Made by a program: the position numbers and the translations under genes. 7,226 bases of DNA from Microcaldota archaeon (GTDB lineage Archaea; Micrarchaeota; Micrarchaeia; Anstonellales; Bilamarchaeaceae), in the NCBI GenBank assembly GCA_023247345.1, contig JAHFGR010000058.1:1-7226 (forward strand), written 5' to 3'. A model generated the notes under the pieces. It worked only from the letters and a program-made list of their open reading frames with translations, had not been told where the DNA came from and did not search any database. Numbering within the stretch: the first letter of the stretch is position 1; every line of letters begins with the position of its first letter. Of the stretch, positions 1-4,830 are shown one piece after another.

Positions 1-1124
1 TCGCCTGTTTTAATGAAATCTGGTTTTTGCTGTAACGTTTGTCCTGTTTTTGGATCTTTCTTTTCAAGTATCTCAACTATTTGACCAGCGAATTGTGCGG
101 TACAAATATGGAATACGGGCGTATAACCTGCTGCAATTGCTGTTGGATGGTTTAGAACTACTACTTGCGCAGTAAATTCCGCTGCGACTGTTGGCGGCGA
201 ACTTACCGGTCCGGCAACATCTCCTCTCTTAATATCCTTCTTTTCAACACCCTTGACGTTAAAACCAACGTTATCTCCAGGTAAACCTTCTGTCAATTCT
301 TTGTGATGCATTTCTATTTTCTTTGCTTCACCTTTTGCTCCTGAAGGCATGAAAACTAATTGATCACCTGGCTTTAATTTTCCTGTTTCAATTCTACCTA
401 CTGGTACAGTACCGTGACCGGTAACTGTTAAAACATCCTGAATTGGAAGTCTCAATGCTTTGTCAAGGAATTTTGGTGGAACTTGTAGTGAATCTAAAAC
501 TTCTATTAATGATGGGCCATTGTACCATGGCATATTTGGTGATTTCTTTGTTACGTTGTCTCCTACATATCCAGAACATGGAATAAAGTGCACTGCTGCA
601 GTCTTATAACCTATACCAGTTAGTAATTTTTCGACTTCTGCCTTTACTTTGTTGTACTCTTCTTGTTTGTATCCTACTGCGTCCATCTTGTTTAAATTTA
701 CTACTAGTTGGTTAAGACCAAGAACTTTTGCCAAGAACGCATGCTCGCGCGTCTGTGGTTGAATGCCATCCTTAACTGATACTACAAGTACTGCGGCATC
801 TGCCTGACTGGTTCCTGTAATCATGTTTTTAACAAAGTCTCTGTGACCTGGAGCGTCTATAATCGTGAAATAGTATTTTGCTGTTTCGAATTCCCTGTGT
901 GAGATATCGATTGTAACACCGCGTTCACGTTCTTCTTTTAATTCGTCCATAACGAAAGCGAATTCGAACGTTGCTTTGCCGACTTTTGCTGCTTCTTCCT
1001 TTAATCTGTTTAAAACCTGCTCGCTAATAGCGCCAGTTTCATAAAGCACTCTACCGACTGTTGTTGACTTACCTGAGTCAACGTGCCCAATAAATACTAT
1101 GTTTAGGTGTTCTTTCTTTGCCAT
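1..1124 (-). CDS. tuf: Translation elongation factor 1-alpha (EF-Tu family GTPase), C-terminus cut by window edge
   Basis: This GTPase delivers aminoacyl-tRNA to the ribosomal A site in the cytoplasm. Reading from the ATG at 1124 gives 374 complete codons. The G1 loop GHVDSGKST is at residues 13-21, the switch I region around ERERGVTID at 66-73, G3 DAPGH at 90-94 and G4 NKMD at 145-148. Domains 2 and 3 follow, with the EF-1 alpha-like stretch PVFH-x-CTAQ near residue 340. Archaeal EF-1 alpha is usually about 425-435 residues, so roughly the last 50-60 are outside the window. The start is fixed by a TGGAGG Shine-Dalgarno at 1135-1140, 10 nt upstream, and by the MAKKEHLN N-terminus. Ser17 in G1 is typical of EF-1 alpha rather than bacterial EF-Tu (His). 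The gene is transcribed away from the membrane-protein gene at 1546. Identification is by motif and is very secure. Confidence 0.98.
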   Translation of the reverse strand, partial: MAKKEHLNIVFIGHVDSGKSTTVGRVLYETGAISEQVLNRLKEEAAKVGKATFEFAFVMDELKEERERGVTIDISHREFETAKYYFTIIDAPGHRDFVKNMITGTSQADAAVLVVSVKDGIQPQTREHAFLAKVLGLNQLVVNLNKMDAVGYKQEEYNKVKAEVEKLLTGIGYKTAAVHFIPCSGYVGDNVTKKSPNMPWYNGPSLIEVLDSLQVPPKFLDKALRLPIQDVLTVTGHGTVPVGRIETGKLKPGDQLVFMPSGAKGEAKKIEMHHKELTEGLPGDNVGFNVKGVEKKDIKRGDVAGPVSSPPTVAAEFTAQVVVLNHPTAIAAGYTPVFHICTAQFAGQIVEILEKKDPKTGQTLQQKPDFIKTG

Positions 1125-1218
1125 CTAAATCAATCCTCCATTAGATATTCTGAATAGTAGTTTTTTCTAGGTGATCTATATCGACCTAAAATAAGTAAAT
1201 TAGATTAGTAAGGAGATG

Positions 1219-1227
1219 TTTTTAAAT
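1219..1227 (-). promoter_or_regulatory. TATA box for EF-1 alpha
   Basis: On the minus strand this reads ATTTAAAAA, a good archaeal TATA element. It would place transcription start near 1197, giving a leader of roughly 70 nt that contains the TGGAGG site. No experiment supports it. A second TATA-like box at 1420-1430 could give a much longer leader for the same gene. Confidence 0.5.
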
Positions 1228-1249
1228 GTTACTCTGTTTTTGGGCAAGC

Positions 1250-1402
1250 CTAAGTTGTACGTTTTTGTGAAACTTTAATGAAACAGTTTTGGACGAAACC
1301 ATTACTCTTAGTTTTGATGAAACTTTTCCCAAAAGTTTCATGAGGTGAGAATGGTTTGCCGAAGCTCCACCTCACCTCCCACATCTCGCTCAACATGAGC
1401 AT
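1250..1402 (-). ncRNA. Candidate structured RNA or long EF-1 alpha leader (alternative: 50-codon leaderless ORF)
   Basis: This stretch is visibly more G+C-rich at 1342-1402 than its AT-rich flanks. On the minus strand it shows successive hairpins. The first is GCTCA-TGT-TGAGC at 1400-1388. The second is an 8-bp stem GAGGTGAG/CTCACCTC at 1378-1371 and 1349-1342; its interior adds TGG/CCA and a GC-TTCG-GC cap, a classic stable UUCG tetraloop. Directly abutting it is a perfect 11-bp stem ATGAAACTTTT/AAAAGTTTCAT at 1341-1331 and 1327-1317 with a 3-nt loop. CTAAG at 1312-1308 can pair with CTTAG at 1254-1250. A TATA-like box at 1420-1430 would start RNA near 1400. The same bases also encode a 50-residue ORF (ATG at 1402, TAG at 1250-1252) with no recognisable family. 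The dense palindromes favour an RNA role, but neither reading is proved. Confidence 0.4.
1261..1323. repeat. Three GTTT/AAAC palindromes spaced exactly 25 nt apart
   Basis: The copies begin at 1261 (GTTTTTGTGAAAC), 1286 (GTTTTGGACGAAAC) and 1311 (GTTTTGATGAAAC). Each is an imperfect palindrome GTTT-N5/6-AAAC, and copies 1 and 3 both continue into CTTT. The third copy also forms the left arm of the 11-bp hairpin ending at 1341. They lie upstream of the EF-1 alpha TATA box. They may be operator sites for a dimeric regulator or part of the RNA structure. The pattern is visible, the role is inferred. Confidence 0.5.
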
Positions 1403-1419
1403 CAATTCTTTCAAGAAGA

Positions 1420-1430
1420 CATTTAAATAT
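1420..1430 (-). promoter_or_regulatory. TATA-like box upstream of the structured intergenic region
   Basis: The minus strand reads ATATTTAAATG here. Its centre is about 23-25 nt upstream of 1402-1400, where the first hairpin and the ATG of the small ORF begin. The TTTAAA core is symmetrical, so the strand is uncertain. The rest of 1431-1516 is AT-rich and holds only a small 6-bp hairpin, ACCATT/AATGGT at 1477-1493. Confidence 0.35.
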
Positions 1431-1516
1431 CTCGCCTTTTCATTCGTAATTTTAAAGTAACAAAATAATATAAATTACCATTAAGAAAATGGTTTAGCAA
1501 GAAAACTAGACGCGTT

Positions 1517-1527
1517 TATTTAAATAT
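1517..1527 (+). promoter_or_regulatory. TATA box for the Cys-repeat membrane protein; mRNA probably leaderless
   Basis: TATTTAAATAT is centred about 24 nt upstream of the ATG at 1546, so transcription should begin at or next to the start codon. No Shine-Dalgarno lies before that ATG, which agrees with a leaderless message. Confidence 0.55.
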
Positions 1528-1545
1528 TGCTTTCCTATTAAGCTT

Positions 1546-2796
1546 ATGTTAGCAAAGGGCATACCAGCAGATGATATTAATTTTGATTTTCTCTCAAAGA
1601 TAATACCAATAAATGTCGAAAAAAGGTACAAATACACGGCCCCAGAAAAAAAACAGAAAAGGAAAGTTTATCTAGCCCTGGGGGCATTTTTTATTATCTT
1701 AATAATTGCAGTTGCTATTTTCTTCTTGTTCTTTGCAAAAAAACCCGAACATAAGATAGATATATTTGTTCCAGATATACCTAAACAAAATCTTTCTAAT
1801 AATTCAATGCTTTGTGATGATAGTTGTCAATTACAAAGTGCCATAAAATCCAAAGTAGTTTCTAATTGTGAAAAAATTAATAATAGTAAAAAACAAGATT
1901 GTTTTGAAGCATTAGCAATAGAATCGATTGACGCATGCTTAAAATTAGATAACTATTCACAAAAGAAAAACTGTGTTGAACTACACGCAACAAAAAATGA
2001 AGACGTACGATTATGTGATAATCTTGACCCGAACGATGCTATAGGTTGCATTGAAAAAGCTGATCCATGCTATTATAAAACTGATGAAAAACAACTTTGT
2101 AAAGCGCTTTTAAAAAATAATTACAGTTTTTGCGAAAAGGACGAGCAATGTCTTTTCACTTTTGCACAGAAGACTAAAAATGTGAATGCGTGTTCTGATA
2201 TAGACACAGTATACAAACAAAGTGCGTGCGCCAGCGTTACATTAAGAAAAGATCAGTGCATTAGTTTGCCAAAATTAGATGAAGTAGACGCTTGCAGAGA
2301 AATATATTCGATAGAAACTAACCAATCAGACGAATGCGGTTTTATCCGTAGCGATACTGTATACGCGGTTAATTGTTATGCTTATTTTGCAGAGAGGGAC
2401 ATGAATCCGAGTGTGTGCGATGGTGTCGAGATTCTGAAGCGTTGGGACTGCTATAAAAAATATGCGCTAGAAAGTGGCGACATACAAGGGTGCATCCAAA
2501 TTGATAAATATGCCCCAATATCAAAAGAACACTGCATTATCGATTTTGGGAAATTATACGGCAACCCTCAAGTATGTACGTATTTAGATTTCGATCCAGG
2601 TTCGAGAGATGTTTGTTTCAGGGCAGCAATCCAAGATAATTCAAGATTACGTCATGAAAAATGCGCTAATTTAAATAGTGATGAATGGAATGTTCGATGC
2701 TATACCAACGCGGCCATACTAGAACGGAATATCAGTATTTGTGATCTACAGGAGAACAAGGTTGATGCGGATTTCTGTAAGACTAATTACAAATAG
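1546..2796 (+). CDS. Single-pass membrane protein with extracytoplasmic Cys-spaced helical repeats, function unknown
   Basis: This 416-residue protein belongs to no family I can name. A charged N-terminal segment of about 40 residues ends in KKQKRK, followed by one strongly hydrophobic helix at about 42-63. The Lys/Arg cluster before the helix suggests N-in, C-out topology. The remaining 350 residues contain all 28 cysteines, the first at 90. From about 108 onward they recur every 6-16 residues, most often 11-14, with a recurring pattern of Cys, a hydrophobic pair, about 12 residues, Cys, an aromatic, a short Ala-containing helix, about 14 residues, Cys. The even number and regular spacing suggest disulfide-stapled helical hairpins outside the membrane. 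Several Asn-X-Ser sequons (residues 82, 85, 112, 136, 192, 259 and 395) would allow glycosylation. Similar Cys-repeat proteins are, to my knowledge, frequent among DPANN hypothetical proteins. A surface or adhesion role is only a guess. The gene stands alone, divergent from EF-1 alpha and convergent with uS2. Confidence 0.9.
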   Translation: MLAKGIPADDINFDFLSKIIPINVEKRYKYTAPEKKQKRKVYLALGAFFIILIIAVAIFFLFFAKKPEHKIDIFVPDIPKQNLSNNSMLCDDSCQLQSAIKSKVVSNCEKINNSKKQDCFEALAIESIDACLKLDNYSQKKNCVELHATKNEDVRLCDNLDPNDAIGCIEKADPCYYKTDEKQLCKALLKNNYSFCEKDEQCLFTFAQKTKNVNACSDIDTVYKQSACASVTLRKDQCISLPKLDEVDACREIYSIETNQSDECGFIRSDTVYAVNCYAYFAERDMNPSVCDGVEILKRWDCYKKYALESGDIQGCIQIDKYAPISKEHCIIDFGKLYGNPQVCTYLDFDPGSRDVCFRAAIQDNSRLRHEKCANLNSDEWNVRCYTNAAILERNISICDLQENKVDADFCKTNYK

Positions 2797-2905
2797 TATA
2801 ACAAATCAAAAATAATCTTGCTATACCGAGAACTAAACCTAAAGTTCGTGTTAACAAAAGCAAACTGAACTCTGGGAGATACAAAAACTTAATTCGAGCA
2901 GCACA
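2797..2905. other. Short convergent intergenic spacer
   Basis: This spacer separates the stop of the membrane protein from the stop of uS2. It holds a 5-bp inverted repeat GAACT/AGTTC at 2830-2847. On the minus strand there is a TTTTTG run at 2888-2883 that could help end uS2 transcription. A basic reading frame runs through it to a TAA at 2906-2908 but has no ATG, GTG or TTG start, so I do not call a gene. Confidence 0.5.
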
Positions 2906-3541
2906 TTAAATCTTTTTTTCTTCTTTTCCATCTTCTTCCAGAGCTTGTTCAAAATAGCTCAATTCATGAGTGAATTCTTCATAAGATGCTATTTTTCCTT
3001 GCGCAAGCATTATCTCTCTTGCTAGGATATAAAATATTAGCGCAAGCGAGCGTTTTCCTTTGTTATTAACCGGGACTATAAGGTCTATGAATTTTGTTTC
3101 ATTGTCCGTATCGCAAAGTGCAATGACTGTTACACCTTTCATTGCTGCTTCTGCAATTGCTTGTCTTTCTCCTTTTGGATCGCAAACAAAAAGAATTTTT
3201 GGTTCCGCAAATCGCTTATAAGAAAGATTAGTCATTGTACCTGGTACGAATCTACCTTTACATACATTTATGCCAGTTAATTTTGAGAATTTTATTGCCG
3301 GATTGCCCGAGTAAGCGCGCGATGCAACTATCAACACTTCTTCTGGTTTATATTTTGCAAGTAATTTTGCAGCACTAAGTAAGCGATTATCTGCTTTTCT
3401 TAAATCTAAAATAAATAGTCCATCATCTCTGCGCTTAAATACGAATCTTCGCATATCGTATGTTCTGATTTTTGTTCCTATATGTATTCCTGCTTCCAAA
3501 TAATTTTCCTGCTTTACAAGCAAACCTGTTTTTTCTACCAT
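2906..3541 (-). CDS. rps2: Small-subunit ribosomal protein uS2 (archaeal S2)
   Basis: uS2 sits on the back of the small ribosomal subunit, at the head-body junction. Reading from ATG 3541 gives 211 residues, a normal archaeal length. The family features run in order: GIHIGT at 18-23, a basic stretch with DMRRF near 29-33, FILDLRKA at 43-50, GRFVPGT-MTN at 97-106, FVCDP at 118-122, DTDN at 144-147, and PVNNKGKRSLALI at 157-169 before an acidic/basic tail. A TTG at 3565 would add eight residues, but GAGGTG lies just upstream of ATG 3541 and inside that extension, so the ATG is preferred. It follows tRNA-Pro by 97 nt. That gap holds a TATA box and a hairpin, so uS2 may have its own promoter. Identification is secure. 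Confidence 0.97.
   Translation of the reverse strand: MVEKTGLLVKQENYLEAGIHIGTKIRTYDMRRFVFKRRDDGLFILDLRKADNRLLSAAKLLAKYKPEEVLIVASRAYSGNPAIKFSKLTGINVCKGRFVPGTMTNLSYKRFAEPKILFVCDPKGERQAIAEAAMKGVTVIALCDTDNETKFIDLIVPVNNKGKRSLALIFYILAREIMLAQGKIASYEEFTHELSYFEQALEEDGKEEKKI
2911..2930 (+). terminator. Possible T-rich terminator for the membrane-protein gene
   Basis: A dense T-run on the plus strand lies about 115 nt after the stop at 2796. Archaeal termination commonly uses such runs without a hairpin. It overlaps the Lys/Glu-rich 3' end of uS2 on the other strand, so it may simply reflect AAA/GAA codons. Confidence 0.3.
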
Positions 3542-3551
3542 CGATACACCT

Positions 3552-3602
3552 CTATTCAACTCCAAATTTAGTATACTGCGATCCTTTACTAAGGCGAGTC
3601 AT
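3552..3602 (-). CDS. Possible 16-codon upstream ORF in the uS2 leader
   Basis: The frame ATG 3602 to TAG 3552-3554 reads MTRLSKGSQYTKFGVE. The ATG lies about 26 nt downstream of the TATA box at 3624-3634, so it could start a leaderless transcript, and AAGGA is also present 7-8 nt before it. Its stop runs into the GAGGTG that serves uS2 (GAATAGAGGTG), so its translation would cover the uS2 ribosome site. The end YTKF recalls the first residues of the RpoK core, and the position matches where rpoK often lies, so a degraded rpoK start is conceivable. It is short enough to be chance. Confidence 0.22.
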   Translation of the reverse strand: MTRLSKGSQYTKFGVE

Positions 3603-3634
3603 GCGCCTTTCCTTCTTAGTGAGTTTATAAAAAT
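3588..3634 (-). promoter_or_regulatory. rps2: uS2 leader: TATA box and inverted repeats around a start codon
   Basis: The minus strand has ATTTTTATAAA at 3634-3624, a good TATA box. Downstream is AAGGCG-N7-CGCCTT at 3609-3591 with an ATG in its loop, overlapping an alternative pairing ACTAAG/CTTAGT (3620-3615 with 3593-3588). The two pairings cannot both form fully. Ribosomal protein leaders often bind their own product. Whether this one does is inference. Confidence 0.4.
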
Positions 3635-3657
3635 AAATGGGACCGCCCAGATTTGAA

Positions 3658-3716
3658 TTTCCCCCAGCTTTTTTAGCGAGGCAGTTTTTGGGCTGCCTTT
3701 TTACTAAAAAGGCAGA
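3658..3716 (-). other. 59-nt insertion (probable intron) in tRNA-Pro at position 53/54
   Basis: It splits the T-arm between the last stem base and T54. Exon bases TCCC (3722-3719) pair perfectly with intron bases GGGA (3663-3660), leaving 3-nt bulges AG^T and AA^T at the two junctions. This is the 4-bp centre of a bulge-helix-bulge, the substrate of archaeal tRNA splicing endonuclease. The outer flanking helix is not obvious, so the motif is relaxed. Inside, a perfect 10-bp hairpin CTGCCTTTTT/AAAAAGGCAG (3715-3706 and 3702-3693) begins one base after the 5' junction. Confidence 0.75.
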
Positions 3717-3754
3717 CTGGGATAACGAACACCCCAAGCTCGCAGGATACCAGG

Positions 3755-3769
3755 TTCGGTGTTTTAACT
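3755..3769 (-). other. 15-nt insertion (possible mini-intron) in the D-loop of tRNA-Pro
   Basis: Without these 15 nt the D-loop reads AACCTGGTA, matching ordinary tRNA-Pro. With them the loop would be 24 nt. Exon GGT (3774-3772) can pair with insertion ACC (3760-3758), flanked by candidate bulges AA^A and AA^C. Only three of four central pairs form, and the inner helix is tiny, so this is a weak, relaxed splice motif. The exact boundary can slide by a base. Confidence 0.55.
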
Positions 3770-3814
3770 TTACCTCACGATCCCAACTGTATTAATACTC
3801 ATATATTCTCATTC

Positions 3815-3822
3815 TTATAAAA
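3815..3822. promoter_or_regulatory. TATA box, probably for tRNA-Pro (minus), possibly also for a plus-strand RNA
   Basis: The minus strand reads TTTTATAA, which would start RNA near 3793, about 9 nt before the tRNA. The plus strand reads TTATAAAA, which would start RNA near 3844, where an 8-bp stem begins. Either or both may be used. Confidence 0.45.
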
Positions 3823-3843
3823 TCGTCGCTTTTCTAATATTTT

Positions 3844-3903
3844 CTATGGAGACGCAGTCTAATGCATACCTATGCTGCGTCGGTATTTTGATGTCCTCTA
3901 TAG
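3844..3903 (+). ncRNA. Candidate small structured RNA between rpoN and tRNA-Pro
   Basis: CTATGGAG (3844-3851) pairs with CTCTATAG (3896-3903), eight pairs including one G-U. Immediately inside, ACGCAG (3852-3857) pairs with CTGCGT (3875-3880), with a further GCAT/ATGC option at 3864-3875. A 15-nt one-sided bulge (3881-3895) separates the two stems on the 3' side. On the minus strand the G-U becomes an A-C mismatch, which slightly favours the plus strand. A plus-strand TATA box lies about 26 nt upstream. I see no C/D or ACA boxes. It could instead be a processing hairpin in the rpoN-to-tRNA transcript. Confidence 0.35.
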
Positions 3904-3934
3904 TTCGCTCGGTAGTTCCGTGTATTTCTAATAT

Positions 3935-4129
3935 CTATATTCTCGGATATTTTGAGATCTTTTCAATTATTTCTACATGTGAAACAAACATTCTTCTACA
4001 GCAATAGCGTTCTAATCCCAAATCATTTAAAGCTGCTTCTGCCCCTTTATCTTTTGATAATGTCTTATACTGTTCGTATAAATCTCCGATAACTGCACCG
4101 CAACTAAAACATCTAACAGGAAATTCCAT
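3935..4129 (-). CDS. rpoN: DNA-directed RNA polymerase subunit N (Rpb10 homologue)
   Basis: This is a small zinc-binding subunit of the archaeal RNA polymerase assembly platform, where it contacts Rpo3 and the large subunit. The 64-residue length is typical. It begins MEFPVRCFSCG, and the zinc ligands are Cys7 and Cys10 (CxxC) with the adjacent Cys43 and Cys44 in the family signature YCCRRMF (42-48), followed by the C-terminal helix with VEIIEKI. A clear GGAGG at 4140-4144 sits 10 nt before the ATG. It follows uS9 by 62 nt in the conserved eL18-uL13-uS9-rpoN order and precedes tRNA-Pro by 150 nt. All signature residues are present. This rpoN is unrelated to bacterial sigma-54 despite the shared name. 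Confidence 0.98.
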   Translation of the reverse strand: MEFPVRCFSCGAVIGDLYEQYKTLSKDKGAEAALNDLGLERYCCRRMFVSHVEIIEKISKYPRI

Positions 4130-4191
4130 CTTACTATACCCTCCTTATGATTTTGCTCTACAAACAAATCTCTAATTCTCTTATGCAAACG

Positions 4192-4815
4192 CTACCTGTA
4201 CGATTTCTGGAATCTTGCACGAGCCTTTGGTCCTTTAAACTTCTTTGTTTCGACTCTTCTGACATCTTCTATTAGCAAGGATCTATCTATCTCTAAGAAT
4301 TTTTCTTTTAGTTTTTGATCTGGGAAATATTCTACCAATGCATTAGCAATTGCAGTTCTGGTTGCTTGTGCTTGACCCATTGCACCCCCACCTAAAACGT
4401 TTACACTTATGTCAACGTTTAGTGCTTCTGGACCTAGATAGTTCAATGGTTGTCTAACAATTTCTCTTATATATTTATTAGAATAGTAAGCATCTAATTT
4501 CATGTGATTTATTCTGACATTTCCTTTCCCAGGAGTTATGGTTGCTCTTGCTATACTCTCCTTTCTTTTACCTCTAGCAACTACTGCTTGGCTCTTCTTT
4601 TTTCTTTTTCTAGTTGTTTTTGGCTCCTCTTTCTTATCATCTGTTTTTTCATTTGTTTGCTGCGTGGCAAGTTCTTCTTTCTCTATTTTCTTTCTTTTTG
4701 TTACCTTGCGTTCTTTTTTAGTAGTTTCATCAGGAGTTTTCTCTTCTAGAGGTTTATTAGCATCGATTTGCTCTGGTTTTTCTTTCTCAGTATTCTCTTG
4801 CTTTTTTTCTTCCAT
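4192..4815 (-). CDS. rps9: Small-subunit ribosomal protein uS9 with a long charged N-terminal extension
   Basis: The conserved uS9 domain covers about residues 76-207. It starts at VVARGKRKESIARA (78-91) and has NVRINHMKLD, a glycine-rich segment GGGAMGQAQATR, and the family's C-terminal tail ending KARARFQKSYR, which reaches the P-site tRNA anticodon arm. Archaeal uS9 is usually about 130-140 residues; this one is 207. The additional 75 N-terminal residues are almost wholly Lys, Glu, Thr, Asp and Gln and should be disordered. The ATG at 4815 follows the uL13 stop by 15 nt, with GAGAGTGAT upstream as a GTGAT-type Shine-Dalgarno. I see no better internal start: the first in-frame Met after residue 1 lies well inside the uS9 domain. 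Core identity is certain. The role of the extension is unknown. Confidence 0.96.
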   Translation of the reverse strand: MEEKKQENTEKEKPEQIDANKPLEEKTPDETTKKERKVTKRKKIEKEELATQQTNEKTDDKKEEPKTTRKRKKKSQAVVARGKRKESIARATITPGKGNVRINHMKLDAYYSNKYIREIVRQPLNYLGPEALNVDISVNVLGGGAMGQAQATRTAIANALVEYFPDQKLKEKFLEIDRSLLIEDVRRVETKKFKGPKARARFQKSYR

Positions 4816-4830
4816 TCATAATCACTCTCA

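Larger units (their letters stand above)
3638..3784 (-). tRNA. tRNA-Pro (anticodon GGG) with two apparent noncanonical introns
   Basis: After removing two insertions the sequence folds as a full 73-nt proline tRNA. The acceptor is GGGATCG (3784-3778) with CGGTCCC (3645-3639); all seven pairs form, one of them U-G, with discriminator A at 3638 and no encoded CCA. The D-arm is AGGT with the conserved loop end CCTGGTA and TCCT (3747-3744). The anticodon stem CGAGC/GTTCG (3742-3738 and 3730-3726) closes the loop TTGGGGT, so the anticodon is GGG at 3735-3733. The variable loop is TTAT. The T-stem CCCAG (3721-3717) pairs perfectly with CTGGG (3650-3646) around TTCAAAT (3657-3651). T13-T22 is unpaired, as I recall for archaeal tRNA-Pro. 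A15-U48 gives an acceptable Levitt pair. The insertions are at 3755-3769 (D-loop) and 3658-3716 (between 53 and 54). It lies between rpoN and uS2. Confidence 0.88.

Noticed and set aside
1250..1402. SRP RNA, RNase P RNA or box C/D RNA
   Set aside because: None of their conserved motifs could be found. The segment is also too short for archaeal SRP RNA or a standard RNase P RNA.
2799..2908. Basic plus-strand reading frame ending AAH-stop
   Set aside because: It has no ATG, GTG or TTG start, is only about 35 codons, matches no family I know, and its Lys/Asn bias is expected from A-rich DNA.
3542..3565. uS2 start at the TTG at 3565
   Set aside because: The GAGGTG Shine-Dalgarno lies inside that eight-residue extension and is correctly placed for ATG 3541.
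3552..3737. 61-residue minus-strand ORF ending in the uS2 leader
   Set aside because: Its upper two thirds run through tRNA-Pro, its T-arm insertion and the spacer. Only the last 16 codons have a plausible start and are listed separately at low confidence.
3676..3742. A canonical anticodon-loop intron in tRNA-Pro, using GCGAG with a later CTCGC
   Set aside because: It would leave no T-stem and a broken variable region, whereas CGAGC/GTTCG with anticodon GGG gives a full stem and places both insertions outside the anticodon loop.
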